DNA of 64,000 nucleotides, taken from assembly GCA_045660445.1 (NCBI GenBank), contig JAZRDR010000001.1, positions 62,001 to 126,000 of the forward strand, given 5' to 3'. This document shows positions 1 through 8,066 of the stretch, in pieces (positions within the stretch are counted from its first letter, which is position 1; each line of letters opens with the position of its first letter). The notes under the pieces are model-generated. The model saw nothing but the letters and a program-made list of their open reading frames with translations, did not search any database and had not been told where the DNA came from. The translations under genes were made by a program, and so were the position numbers. Source of the stretch: Faeciplasma sp045660445. GTDB lineage: Bacteria; Bacillota; Clostridia; Oscillospirales; Ruminococcaceae.

Positions 1-38
1 TTTTTTGCATATTTTCATTAAGCTGTCACAAAAATCGG

Positions 39-67
39 TTGAAATCTCCATTTAACAGTATTATAAT
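39..67 (+). promoter_or_regulatory. Promoter of the ABC exporter gene
   Basis: TTGAAA at 39-44 and TATAAT at 62-67 are separated by 17 bases, a good housekeeping sigma promoter. Transcription would start near 74, about 50 bases ahead of the ABC exporter start codon. Confidence 0.7.
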
Positions 68-124
68 ATATAATGGATTCAAATGGATTTAATTTTTTAA
101 CTAATACAGGAGGATGACAGTTAA

Positions 125-3067
125 ATGCTAAAGCTAACAAACATCGTCAAGGATTATTCCATTGGCGATGAGCATGTCAAAGCGTTAAAGGGAATAAACA
201 TCGAATTTAGAAAAAGCGAATTTGTTGCGATCTTGGGCCCCTCGGGCTGCGGCAAAACAACACTTTTGAATATTGTCGGCGGATTGGATAAATACACCTC
301 GGGTGATCTGTCGATATACAATAAGTCCACAAAAAAGTTTAAGGATAGCGACTGGGACGCTTATAGAAACCACTCCATCGGCTTCGTTTTCCAAAGCTAT
401 AACCTTATTCCTCATCAGACGGTTTTGGCAAACGTCGAGCTTGCTCTCACACTTTCGGGCGTTGGAAAGGCAGAACGCCGCAGACGCGCCAAAGAAGCTC
501 TTGAAAAAGTGGGATTGGGAAATCAGCTTCACAAAAAGCCCAATCAGATGTCCGGTGGCCAGATGCAGCGTGTTGCTATCGCCCGTGCTTTGGTTAATGA
601 CCCTGAGATCCTTTTGGCTGACGAACCCACCGGTGCTTTGGACTCTGTAACAAGTGTTCAGATAATGGATATCTTGAAAGAGATATCAAAAGATAAGCTC
701 ATCATTATGGTAACACATAACCCCGAGCTTGCCGATCAATATGCTTCCCGTACAGTAAGACTTCTTGACGGTGAGATCATTTCCGACTCCGATCCTTACG
801 AGGGCGATGAAAAAGCTCAGCGCGTACACGAGGTTCAGAATGTAAAGAAATCTCACAAAACCTCGATGTCCTTCTTCACTGCACTTTCACTCTCTCTTAA
901 TAACCTTATGACCAAGAAGGCAAGAACCTTCTTGACAAGCTTTGCAGGATCTATCGGTATCATCGGCATCGCACTTATAATGTCTGTTTCAACAGGTGTT
1001 CAAGCCTATATCGACCGTGTGCAGGAGGATACCCTTTCCTCTTATCCTATAACCATCAACGCGCAAGAGGTTGATATGACCTCGCTTTTGACAAGCATGA
1101 TGGAAACTGCAACCGGTGCTTCTGAAAACACTCACGAGCTTGATGCCGTTTATGAAAATCAGGTAATGTATGAAATGATGAACTCCGTCAACTCGATGGA
1201 GGTTCAGAAAAACAACCTCGTTGCATTTAAAGATTTTTTGGAATCCAGCGAGGAAATGAAGGAATATGCCAGCGCAATAACATATTCTTATAACGCAAAC
1301 ATGAACGTATACGTCACGAATGCCGAGGGTAAGATCGTTAAGTCCGACATCGTTGACCTTATGGCAGGGATCTATTCGCAGATGGGCATAATCGCTTCCG
1401 ACAGCATCATGTCAAACTATGCTCAGATCTCCGCCTGGCAGGAGCTTTTGCCCTCTACAAACGGTGATCCCATAAACGATTTGATGACCGAGCAGTATGA
1501 GATCGTTGAAGGCAGATGGCCTGAAAGCTATGATGAGATCGTTGTCGTTGTTAACGAGAATAACGAAATCAGCGATATGATGCTTTACGGCTTGGGACTT
1601 AAGACCGCCGATGAGATCCAGGAATCGATGAAGGCTGCTGCAAATCACGAGCAGGTGGATATTTCCGAGCTTAAGTCGTGGACTTACGAGGATATCATGA
1701 GCATCGACTTCAGAGTTATCCTTGATAGTGACAAATATCAGCATAGTGGTGATCATTATATCGACGCTACTGAGACCGAAGCAGGCCTTAAATATCTTTA
1801 CGATTCTGAAAATGCTATCAAGCTTAAGGTCGTCGGTATCATCCGCCCCAACGAAGATGCTGTTTCCTCGTTTATGACAGGTGCAATCGGTTATACCGCT
1901 GACCTCACCGAATATATCATCAACAAGACTAACGAGAGCGCTCTTGTAATCGAACAAAAGGCAAATCCTGAGATTGACGTTATTTCTGGTCTTAAGTTTA
2001 AGGTCGAGGGCGAGGAAGAAACCGCCGAAGAGATCAAGGCAGCAGTTGATGAATGGCTTAGCAAGCAGACTGCAGCAGAAAAGACTGTTGTATATACAGA
2101 GCTTGCTTCCATTCCTGATGATGCATATTTGATGCAGACAGTAGCTCAGTATCGCCAGACTCTCACTCCTGAGGCTGCAGATAAGCTTATTTTGGATGCT
2201 GTTGTTTCTCAGACTCAGATGGATGTTGAAACTATTCAGGGATATATTTCTCAGATGGATGAAGCCACTAAGGAAGAGACTTTGATGCAGATCATTACTG
2301 CTGTTGTTATGCAGCAATATGCTCAAGAGGTTTCAGCGCAGCTCGGCGCACTTTCTGCCGATCAGGTTGCTGCAATGCTCGATCAAATGGAGCTTACCGA
2401 GGCTCAGTATAATTACGTTTACGAAAATCATCTGCCCTCAACTCGTTCCGACTCGACTTATGAAGCAAACTTAAGACTTTTGGGCAGCACTGATCTTAAT
2501 TCTCCCAGATCAATAAACATCTATGCTTCTACTTTTGAAAACAAAGACTCGATTGCCGAGCTTATCGATGCATATAACGAAGGAGCCGAGGATGCTGACA
2601 AGATCAACTATACCGACTATGTCAAGCTCTTGATGTCCTCGATCACAACGATCATCAGCGCAATTTCTTACGTTTTGATTGCTTTCGTTGCAATCTCGCT
2701 CGTCGTTTCCTCGATAATGATAGGTATCATCACCTATATCTCTGTTTTGGAAAGAACCAAGGAGATCGGTATCTTGCGTGCCGTCGGCGCTTCGAAGAAG
2801 GATATTTCGCGCGTGTTCAATGCCGAAACCCTTATCGTCGGCTTTGTTGCAGGTGCATTGGGCATCGGTATCACACTCTTGCTCCTTATCCCGATCAACA
2901 TCATTCTTCACACCTTAACAGGAATCGAGATCCTTTCTGCGATCCTGCCCACAGGCGCCGCAATTGCGCTCGTTGTAATAAGCATGATCCTTACTCTTAT
3001 CGCAGGCTTGTTCCCCTCAAGAGTTGCTGCAAAGAAAGATCCCGTTGTTGCACTTCGAACAGAATAA
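125..3067 (+). CDS. MacB-type ABC exporter, ATPase fused to permease
   Basis: Single 980-residue protein joining an ABC ATPase and an FtsX/MacB-type permease. Residues 1-230 are the ATPase: Walker A GPSGCGKTT, signature MSGGQMQR, Walker B ILLADEPT and the switch His in VTHNP. A first membrane helix lies near residues 270-295. A long extracytoplasmic domain of about 500 residues follows, and three more helices near 830-970 form the FtsX domain, including the family motif ERTKEIGILRAVGAS. The start is supported by an AGGAGG about ten bases upstream. Family members export peptides or lipoproteins, or act as mechanotransmitters, rather than importing. The substrate cannot be read from sequence. 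It forms its own unit, with a promoter before it and a terminator after it. The outer domain is rich in acidic residues and Gln-Met and probably varies fast. Confidence 0.9.
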   Translation: MLKLTNIVKDYSIGDEHVKALKGINIEFRKSEFVAILGPSGCGKTTLLNIVGGLDKYTSGDLSIYNKSTKKFKDSDWDAYRNHSIGFVFQSYNLIPHQTVLANVELALTLSGVGKAERRRRAKEALEKVGLGNQLHKKPNQMSGGQMQRVAIARALVNDPEILLADEPTGALDSVTSVQIMDILKEISKDKLIIMVTHNPELADQYASRTVRLLDGEIISDSDPYEGDEKAQRVHEVQNVKKSHKTSMSFFTALSLSLNNLMTKKARTFLTSFAGSIGIIGIALIMSVSTGVQAYIDRVQEDTLSSYPITINAQEVDMTSLLTSMMETATGASENTHELDAVYENQVMYEMMNSVNSMEVQKNNLVAFKDFLESSEEMKEYASAITYSYNANMNVYVTNAEGKIVKSDIVDLMAGIYSQMGIIASDSIMSNYAQISAWQELLPSTNGDPINDLMTEQYEIVEGRWPESYDEIVVVVNENNEISDMMLYGLGLKTADEIQESMKAAANHEQVDISELKSWTYEDIMSIDFRVILDSDKYQHSGDHYIDATETEAGLKYLYDSENAIKLKVVGIIRPNEDAVSSFMTGAIGYTADLTEYIINKTNESALVIEQKANPEIDVISGLKFKVEGEEETAEEIKAAVDEWLSKQTAAEKTVVYTELASIPDDAYLMQTVAQYRQTLTPEAADKLILDAVVSQTQMDVETIQGYISQMDEATKEETLMQIITAVVMQQYAQEVSAQLGALSADQVAAMLDQMELTEAQYNYVYENHLPSTRSDSTYEANLRLLGSTDLNSPRSINIYASTFENKDSIAELIDAYNEGAEDADKINYTDYVKLLMSSITTIISAISYVLIAFVAISLVVSSIMIGIITYISVLERTKEIGILRAVGASKKDISRVFNAETLIVGFVAGALGIGITLLLLIPINIILHTLTGIEILSAILPTGAAIALVVISMILTLIAGLFPSRVAAKKDPVVALRTE

Positions 3068-3073
3068 TAAATC

Positions 3074-3105
3074 TTCCCCGTCTTGCAAAAGGCGGGGAAT
3101 TTCTT
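3074..3105 (+). terminator. Intrinsic terminator after the ABC exporter
   Basis: TTCCCCG and its near complement CGGGGAA form a GC-rich stem around TCTTGCAAAAGG, followed by a short TTTCTT run. It lies 6 bases past the stop codon. Confidence 0.7.
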
Positions 3106-3115
3106 ACGTTAATTT

Positions 3116-3183
3116 CGCCACCGACCGATGCTGCTCGCACCGCCTTCGGCGCCGCTCACCTCCATCGGTCGACGGCTTGCATT
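3116..3183. repeat. GC-rich palindromic intergenic element, copy F
   Basis: This copy has a perfect 9-bp outer inverted repeat, CGACCGATG at 3122-3130 and CATCGGTCG at 3163-3171, enclosing a GC-rich core with a CTTCGG loop. It is a divergent member of the element family at 5719, 16443, 27304, 38939, 47802, 51471 and 63907. Its right edge GGCTTGCAT supplies the -35 box of the copper operon promoter. Confidence 0.6.
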
Positions 3184-3205
3184 TCCACTCAAAATATGCT
3201 ATAAT
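3177..3205 (+). promoter_or_regulatory. Promoter of the copper operon
   Basis: TTGCAT at 3177-3182 and TATAAT at 3200-3205 have 17-base spacing. The -35 box sits at the edge of the palindromic element. I see no recognisable CopY or CsoR operator between the promoter and the chaperone gene. Confidence 0.7.
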
Positions 3206-3251
3206 AAACAGTAAGCTTATGCTAACTCGATTATGAATTGGAGGAACTATC

Positions 3252-3482
3252 ATGTTATTCTCATCTGATAAGAAGATCACTTTTGTTGTTACAGGAATGC
3301 ACTGTGCACATTGCAAGGCTTCCTGCGAAAAAGCCGCGCTTTCTGTTGCAGGCGTAAACAAAGCAGTTGCCGATCCCAAGGCGAACTCGCTTGTGATCAA
3401 GGCTGATAAAGACTTTGAAAACACCGCAAGCGTTATCGCCGCTGTTGAAAACTGCGGTTTCAAGGCCGAGCTTTCAAAATAA
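3252..3482 (+). CDS. copZ: Copper chaperone, heavy-metal-associated domain protein
   Basis: A 76-residue protein that is a single HMA (ferredoxin-like) domain. The metal-binding loop reads GMHCAHCKASC, the CxxC of Cu(I) chaperones, near residue 17. An extra His inside the loop and a third Cys just after it are visible. Such proteins bind Cu(I) in the cytoplasm and hand it to the CopA exporter. The CopA gene starts 20 bases downstream, so the two are almost certainly co-transcribed. GGAGGAAC precedes the start. The family also includes zinc and mercury binders, but the pairing with a CPC-type ATPase favours copper. Confidence 0.85.
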   Translation: MLFSSDKKITFVVTGMHCAHCKASCEKAALSVAGVNKAVADPKANSLVIKADKDFENTASVIAAVENCGFKAELSK

Positions 3483-3502
3483 TTTTTTGGGGAGGTCAGA
3501 AA

Positions 3503-5710
3503 ATGACTAAAACCACCATCGGCATTTTGGGAATGCACTGTGCCGCTTGCTCCGCCTCGTGCGAGCGTTCGCTCAACGCTATCGAGGGGGTTTCGGCAAG
3601 CGTCAATCTGATGACCGAAACTGCCGCTGTCGAATATGACGAATCGATAGTCAGCTATTCTATGCTTACCGCTGCAATCGAAAAAGCGGGCTTCATCGCC
3701 GCCGATGAAAAGACCAAGGCCGAGTTTAAGGAAAAACAGCGTCGCCAGGAAATGCGCCTTAACCTTCACCGCCTTATAATCGCGCTTGTGTTTTCAGCAG
3801 CTCTTATGTATATCCACATGGGGCATATGCTTCACATTCCAACCCCCGTCGGCCACGATAAGCCGATACTCTTTGGAATAGTCCAGCTCGTTTTGGCACT
3901 TCCCGTAATCTATGTTGGGAGAGGGCTTTATACCCGCGGATTCAAGGCTCTTTCACGCTTCAGTCCCAATATGGATACCCTTGTTGCTGTTGGAACAGCA
4001 TCAGCGGGCATTTTCTCGCTCTATTCGCTTATAAGAATAATCTTTGGCGCTTATGAGTATATCGATCATCTCTATTTCGAATCCTGCACCATGATAATTG
4101 CTCTTGTAATGCTCGGAAAATATTTAGAGGCAAGAAGCAAGGGCAAAACGGGCGACGCTATCAGAAAGCTATACGATCTATCTCCCAAAACTGCAACAGT
4201 TTTGCGTAACGGCGAGGAGGTTGTGATTCCCGTCTGCGATATTATAGAGGGTGACACCGTTTGCGTTAAACCGGGCGAAAGCTTCGCCTGCGACGGTGTA
4301 ATAATTTCAGGCCACACAAGCGTTGATGAATCAATGCTTACGGGCGAGAGCATCCCCGTAGACAAGCAGGATGGCGACAGCGTGTTCGCGGGAACTGTCA
4401 ACCTAAACGGCTTTGTCATGCTCACAGCCTCAAAGGTTGGAGCTGACACATCTCTATCTAAAATAATCAAAATGGTTGAGGATGCTTCCGGCTCGAAAGC
4501 CCCCATCGCTCGCCTTGCAGATAAGGTCGCAGGTGTGTTCGTAAGCGTTGTAATGGCTTTGGCACTTGTTGTTTTCCTTGTTTGGTGGATCGTAGCAGGC
4601 GATTTCGAGCTTGCACTTAAGATATTTGTAAGCGTTATGGTTATCGCTTGCCCCTGCGCTTTGGGACTTGCCACCCCCACCGCAATAATCGTTGCTACGG
4701 GCAGGGGAGCGCAGGACGGACTTTTATTCAAAAATGCCGAAGCTCTTGAGATATGCAACAAAATAACCACCGTCGTTCTTGATAAAACAGGCACAGTAAC
4801 AATCGGCAAACCCTTTGTAACCGACGTTGTCTCCCTCGCTCTTGATGAGCACGAGATAATCTCGCTTGCCGCCTCGCTCGAGGCTAAATCCTCTCACCCC
4901 ATAGCAAGTGCAGTCACAGACTATGCTTTGCAGGAGGGGGTAGCGGTTAGCGAATGCTCAGACTTCGAGTCTGTTTCTGGCTTTGGAGTTAAGGGCATTG
5001 TTGATGGTAATAAAGTCGTTGTCGGCAAGCCCGAAACCATGTTTGATATCTTGGACGGAAATATAAAATCAACCTGCGAGACTCTTGCTTCAAACGGTAA
5101 AACTCTTGCTCTTGTAATCTCAAACGGTGCTCCTGCGGGAATAATCGCATTCTCCGATAAGCTAAAGCCAACCAGCCGCGAGGCTGTCGCTTCTCTAAAC
5201 AAAATGGGCATAAAAACCATTCTCCTAACCGGCGATAACGAATCATCCGCAAAAAAAGTTGCCCACGATTTAGAGGTTTATGACTATATCGCCAACGTAA
5301 CTCCCGACAAAAAGGCCGAGATCGTTTCCAAGCTTAAATACGGTGAAAAAACAGTTGCCATGGTTGGCGACGGCATTAACGATGCAGTTGCTCTTACTGC
5401 TGCCGATGTCGGCATCGCAATCGGTGCAGGCTCGGATATAGCGATCGAAAGCGCACAGGTGGTTCTTGTAAGAAATGATCTGCGAGACGTCGCCCGTGCA
5501 ATAGCGCTTTCTGCCGCCACTATGAAAACCATCAAGCAAAATCTTATGTGGGCATTTGGATATAACACGCTTATGATACCCATTGCCTGCGGGCTTTTAT
5601 ATGCCTTCGGTGGCCCATTAATGCCACCAATGCTTGCCGCGGCCTGTATGTCACTTTCAAGCGTGTCAGTCGTAACGAATGCATTGAGGCTTAGAAAGAA
5701 GAAATATTGA
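3503..5710 (+). CDS. copA: Copper-exporting P1B-type ATPase
   Basis: A 735-residue P1B ATPase that pumps Cu(I) out of the cytoplasm. An N-terminal HMA domain carries GMHCAACSASC (about residues 10-20). The core follows in normal order: actuator TGES, the ion-binding membrane motif CPC inside ACPCALGLATPT, the phosphorylation motif DKTGT, the nucleotide-binding SSHPIA and the hinge GDGIND. Length and a single HMA domain are usual for Firmicutes CopA. GGGGAGGTC lies just ahead of the start. It pairs with the chaperone gene upstream. The CPC motif together with a Cys-type HMA domain argues against a Zn/Cd or Ag-only pump, though silver is normally also exported. Confidence 0.93.
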   Translation: MTKTTIGILGMHCAACSASCERSLNAIEGVSASVNLMTETAAVEYDESIVSYSMLTAAIEKAGFIAADEKTKAEFKEKQRRQEMRLNLHRLIIALVFSAALMYIHMGHMLHIPTPVGHDKPILFGIVQLVLALPVIYVGRGLYTRGFKALSRFSPNMDTLVAVGTASAGIFSLYSLIRIIFGAYEYIDHLYFESCTMIIALVMLGKYLEARSKGKTGDAIRKLYDLSPKTATVLRNGEEVVIPVCDIIEGDTVCVKPGESFACDGVIISGHTSVDESMLTGESIPVDKQDGDSVFAGTVNLNGFVMLTASKVGADTSLSKIIKMVEDASGSKAPIARLADKVAGVFVSVVMALALVVFLVWWIVAGDFELALKIFVSVMVIACPCALGLATPTAIIVATGRGAQDGLLFKNAEALEICNKITTVVLDKTGTVTIGKPFVTDVVSLALDEHEIISLAASLEAKSSHPIASAVTDYALQEGVAVSECSDFESVSGFGVKGIVDGNKVVVGKPETMFDILDGNIKSTCETLASNGKTLALVISNGAPAGIIAFSDKLKPTSREAVASLNKMGIKTILLTGDNESSAKKVAHDLEVYDYIANVTPDKKAEIVSKLKYGEKTVAMVGDGINDAVALTAADVGIAIGAGSDIAIESAQVVLVRNDLRDVARAIALSAATMKTIKQNLMWAFGYNTLMIPIACGLLYAFGGPLMPPMLAAACMSLSSVSVVTNALRLRKKKY

Positions 5711-5718
5711 GCCACACG

Positions 5719-5790
5719 CTCGGCGCCGATGGCCGATCCTCACACGCGCCCTTCGGGCGCGGTTCGGCTTCGCCTATCGACTGCCTCGCT
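5719..5790. repeat. GC-rich palindromic intergenic element, copy A
   Basis: A typical member of the 70-bp family: CTCGGCGCCGAT edge, a central GCGCCC-TTC-GGGCGC hairpin, then GGTTCGGCTTCGCCTATCGA and GCCTCGC. It lies between the convergent copA and rmuC genes, next to their shared terminator. Frames that run through it give artificial peptides containing APFGRGSASP. Confidence 0.85.
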
Positions 5791-5800
5791 TACACAACCA

Positions 5801-5836
5801 AAAAACTCCACCCGTTACCGAGTGGAGTTCTTTTTA
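5801..5836. terminator. Bidirectional terminator between copA and rmuC
   Basis: AACTCCAC (5804-5811) pairs with GTGGAGTT (5822-5829). The hairpin has A-runs on the left and T-runs on the right, so it can end transcription in both directions. Its right end overlaps the rmuC stop codon. Confidence 0.85.
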
Positions 5837-7090
5837 TTCCTCGCTTATTTCAATTCCCAAGATCCTGTCCGATTCCGATGAGCTTATCTCAGAAATGCCC
5901 TTCATCTTTCGTTGGATGATGTCGGACCTCTTCTTCAAATCATCGGTCGAGCTCATCGCTGCCGCAAGCTTCTTCTGTGTCGATTCAATAAGTGTCGAGA
6001 AGTTTGCATATTGCGCCTTAACGGCCTCTAAAAGCTTCAAAACTTCCTTGCTCTTCTCGTTAAGAGCAACGTTTGCAAAGCCAACACGCAAGCTGTTAAG
6101 GAATGCTGTAACGGTCGTGGGACCTGTGATGAAAACGTGACAGTTTGTCTGGCACCATTCGGTCAAGCCGTCGATACGCAAAACCTCGGCATAAAGCCCC
6201 TCTGTCGGAAGGAACATAACAGCCATGTCTGTCGTGTTCGGAGGGTCGATATATTTTGTCGATATGCTCTTTGCCTCAAGCTTGATCCTTTGCTCAAGCT
6301 CTTTAATGGCCGCTTCCAAGCCCTCTCTGTCGGTCGAGTCTGCCGCATTATAAAGTCTGTTATAAATGTCCGAGGGGAACTTCGAGTCGATCGGCATATA
6401 TGTAAATTCGCCGCTTGTTCCTTTCGAGGGGATCTTCACCGCAAATTCAACTCTGTCGTTACTGCCGCGCTTTGTAATAACGTTCGTGTCATACTGCGCA
6501 GGAGTCATCGTCTGTTCTAAAATTGCGGATAATTGCTGTTCGCCCCAAACGCCTCTTGTTTTAACGTTCGAAAGCGTTCTGTTAAGGTCGGCAACACCCG
6601 ATGAAAGTCGGCTTAATTCGCCCAATGATTTATAAAGCTCACCCAAGTTTTCGGCAATCTGCTTAAAGTTCGAGTCGAGTCTGTCGTTTAACGTCTTTGT
6701 CAGCTTTTCGTCAACAACGCCCTGAATTTTATTAAGGCTTTCTTCTGTCGCGTTCTTGATCTCACCGAGCCCCAAGCGCATCGCTTCGTTTAATGCACCG
6801 ATCTGCTTTCTCTGCTCCTCCATCAAAAGTGCCGAGTTTTCACTGTCCTGTCGTCTTGCTCTTGCAAGCGATTCCGAGATCTCATCTCTCATCATCTTGA
6901 ATGAATTTGCCTGGCTCTCGTTCGAGATGATAGATGCTTGCTTAACGGCGATCATTTCCTCTTTAAGCTTGTCCATCGGTTCTTTCAGGTCATCACTTTT
7001 ATTTCCTTTTTTCTGCTTAAACAATGCGATCGCAAGCACGACCAAAATCACAGCTATCGCTAAATCAAGCGCTAAAATAACGTATTCCAT
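5834..7090 (-). CDS. rmuC: RmuC family DNA recombination protein
   Basis: A 418-residue protein with an N-terminal membrane helix (residues 1-25), a long charged coiled coil to about residue 150, and the RmuC nuclease-like domain. Family motifs seen include TRGVWGEQQL, PIDSKFP, FLPTEGLYAEV and ITGPTTVTAFL. RmuC proteins limit inversions between short repeats and are thought to be membrane-tethered nucleases. That role comes from E. coli genetics; here it is inference from family. TGGAGGG precedes the start. A 58-residue membrane protein gene lies 28 bases upstream in the same direction. Confidence 0.88.
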   Translation of the reverse strand: MEYVILALDLAIAVILVVLAIALFKQKKGNKSDDLKEPMDKLKEEMIAVKQASIISNESQANSFKMMRDEISESLARARRQDSENSALLMEEQRKQIGALNEAMRLGLGEIKNATEESLNKIQGVVDEKLTKTLNDRLDSNFKQIAENLGELYKSLGELSRLSSGVADLNRTLSNVKTRGVWGEQQLSAILEQTMTPAQYDTNVITKRGSNDRVEFAVKIPSKGTSGEFTYMPIDSKFPSDIYNRLYNAADSTDREGLEAAIKELEQRIKLEAKSISTKYIDPPNTTDMAVMFLPTEGLYAEVLRIDGLTEWCQTNCHVFITGPTTVTAFLNSLRVGFANVALNEKSKEVLKLLEAVKAQYANFSTLIESTQKKLAAAMSSTDDLKKRSDIIQRKMKGISEISSSESDRILGIEISEE

Positions 7091-7118
7091 TTTCCCTCCA
7101 AAAGTTTTTAAAAAAAAC

Positions 7119-7295
7119 TTAACCTGCCTTTTTAATTTGCTTGCAATATTTCTCGCTTTGCGCTATAATAGCATTAGATTTGCCCGACACAGCGGCGCAC
7201 TTGCGGTCCTGGTAATTCTGCCAAGCCAAAAGCCCGTCACGCAAAGCATATAAAAACATAAGTCCCAATCCCAAAACAACAAAATAAACGATCAT
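7119..7295 (-). CDS. Small membrane protein upstream of rmuC
   Basis: A 58-codon frame beginning MIVYFVVLGLGLMFLYAL, a clear membrane helix, followed by a polar tail containing two Cys and ending KQIKKAG. An AAAGGCG ribosome site lies 9 bases ahead of the ATG, and rmuC begins 28 bases after the stop, so the two look co-transcribed. I do not recognise the family. Its single N-terminal helix with a short cytoplasmic tail resembles the anchor of RmuC. A partner role is speculation; a chance frame is possible but the ribosome site argues for a real gene. Confidence 0.55.
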   Translation of the reverse strand: MIVYFVVLGLGLMFLYALRDGLLAWQNYQDRKCAAVSGKSNAIIAQSEKYCKQIKKAG

Positions 7296-7456
7296 ATTAT
7301 CACGCCTTTCTTTAATGTCAAAAAGCTTTATTTAGCTTACATCTCCATTATATAGGCTTGTCTGTCCGTTTATTCGTACACAAATGTTTCAGCTTTAATT
7401 TTTAGTACATTTTTTCGTACTCGTTTGGGCGCTTTTTAAAAAAAGGAGGTTAAAAT

Positions 7457-8008
7457 ATGTCCGATTTCCGACTTATTCCGGGTGTTTCCATTCCCGATAC
7501 AAGCAAGATAAAGCGCGAATATAAAATATCCCGCGGTAGGATATATTTTAGCATTTCAGCTCAGGATTATCAAGGCTTTTTCTCCGCTTCGATAAAAAAA
7601 CTTGAAGAGCCCGTCTTTTTCTTCGTCGAGATCCCCGATGATAACGGCGAATACAGACTTTATTATTTAGACAACTGTACCGAGCCTGTTGCTCAGGCAA
7701 TAATAAAAAGATATTCAGGAATCCTTTTTGGCGATGGTGTTATTAAATACGGCTTCGGCTCTCACACCGTGGAGGATGAGATCTATATGCAGGAATATCA
7801 AACTGTAAGCATATATTCAAAGGATCTCGCAAAATATGAAGAAGTTCTTTCCTCTTTGGGATACGTTAAGAATAAGGACTGCGTTTTAACTTGGGATGTC
7901 ATCGACAAGGACAATGTCGGCGAATGCATTAATGTCGAAGCTGACGATGAATCCTATATAGATATGATAAATAATCTCATTGATGTAGGAATGTATCCCG
8001 CAAAATAA
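7457..8008 (+). CDS. Conserved-looking protein of unknown function
   Basis: A 183-residue soluble protein with no signal peptide or membrane helix. It starts MSDFRLIPGVSIPDTSK and is rich in Tyr, Asp and Glu, with predicted alternating strands; two acidic stretches are near the C terminus. AAAAGGAGG lies five bases before the ATG, so the gene is well supported. I do not recognise a family or any catalytic motif. It stands between the divergent rmuC operon and xylB, with its own upstream region. A link to xylulose metabolism is not indicated because xylB has a separate promoter. Confidence 0.75.
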   Translation: MSDFRLIPGVSIPDTSKIKREYKISRGRIYFSISAQDYQGFFSASIKKLEEPVFFFVEIPDDNGEYRLYYLDNCTEPVAQAIIKRYSGILFGDGVIKYGFGSHTVEDEIYMQEYQTVSIYSKDLAKYEEVLSSLGYVKNKDCVLTWDVIDKDNVGECINVEADDESYIDMINNLIDVGMYPAK

Positions 8009-8019
8009 TTTTGTAAATG

Positions 8020-8048
8020 ACCGATTTTTCGGTAAGATAAATATAATC
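8020..8048 (+). promoter_or_regulatory. Possible operator and -10 box before xylB
   Basis: ACCGATTTTTCGGT at 8020-8033 is a perfect inverted repeat (ACCGA/TCGGT) placed where the -35 box should be, and TATAAT follows at 8043-8048. There is no good -35 hexamer, which would fit a promoter needing an activator or covered by a repressor. The hairpin has no T-run, so it is not a terminator. Confidence 0.45.
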
Positions 8049-8066
8049 ATTTAAGGAGTGGAAATT

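Noticed and set aside
1412..2326. 304-residue frame antisense to the ABC exporter
   Set aside because: Shadow frame inside the outer-domain coding region; no ribosome site.
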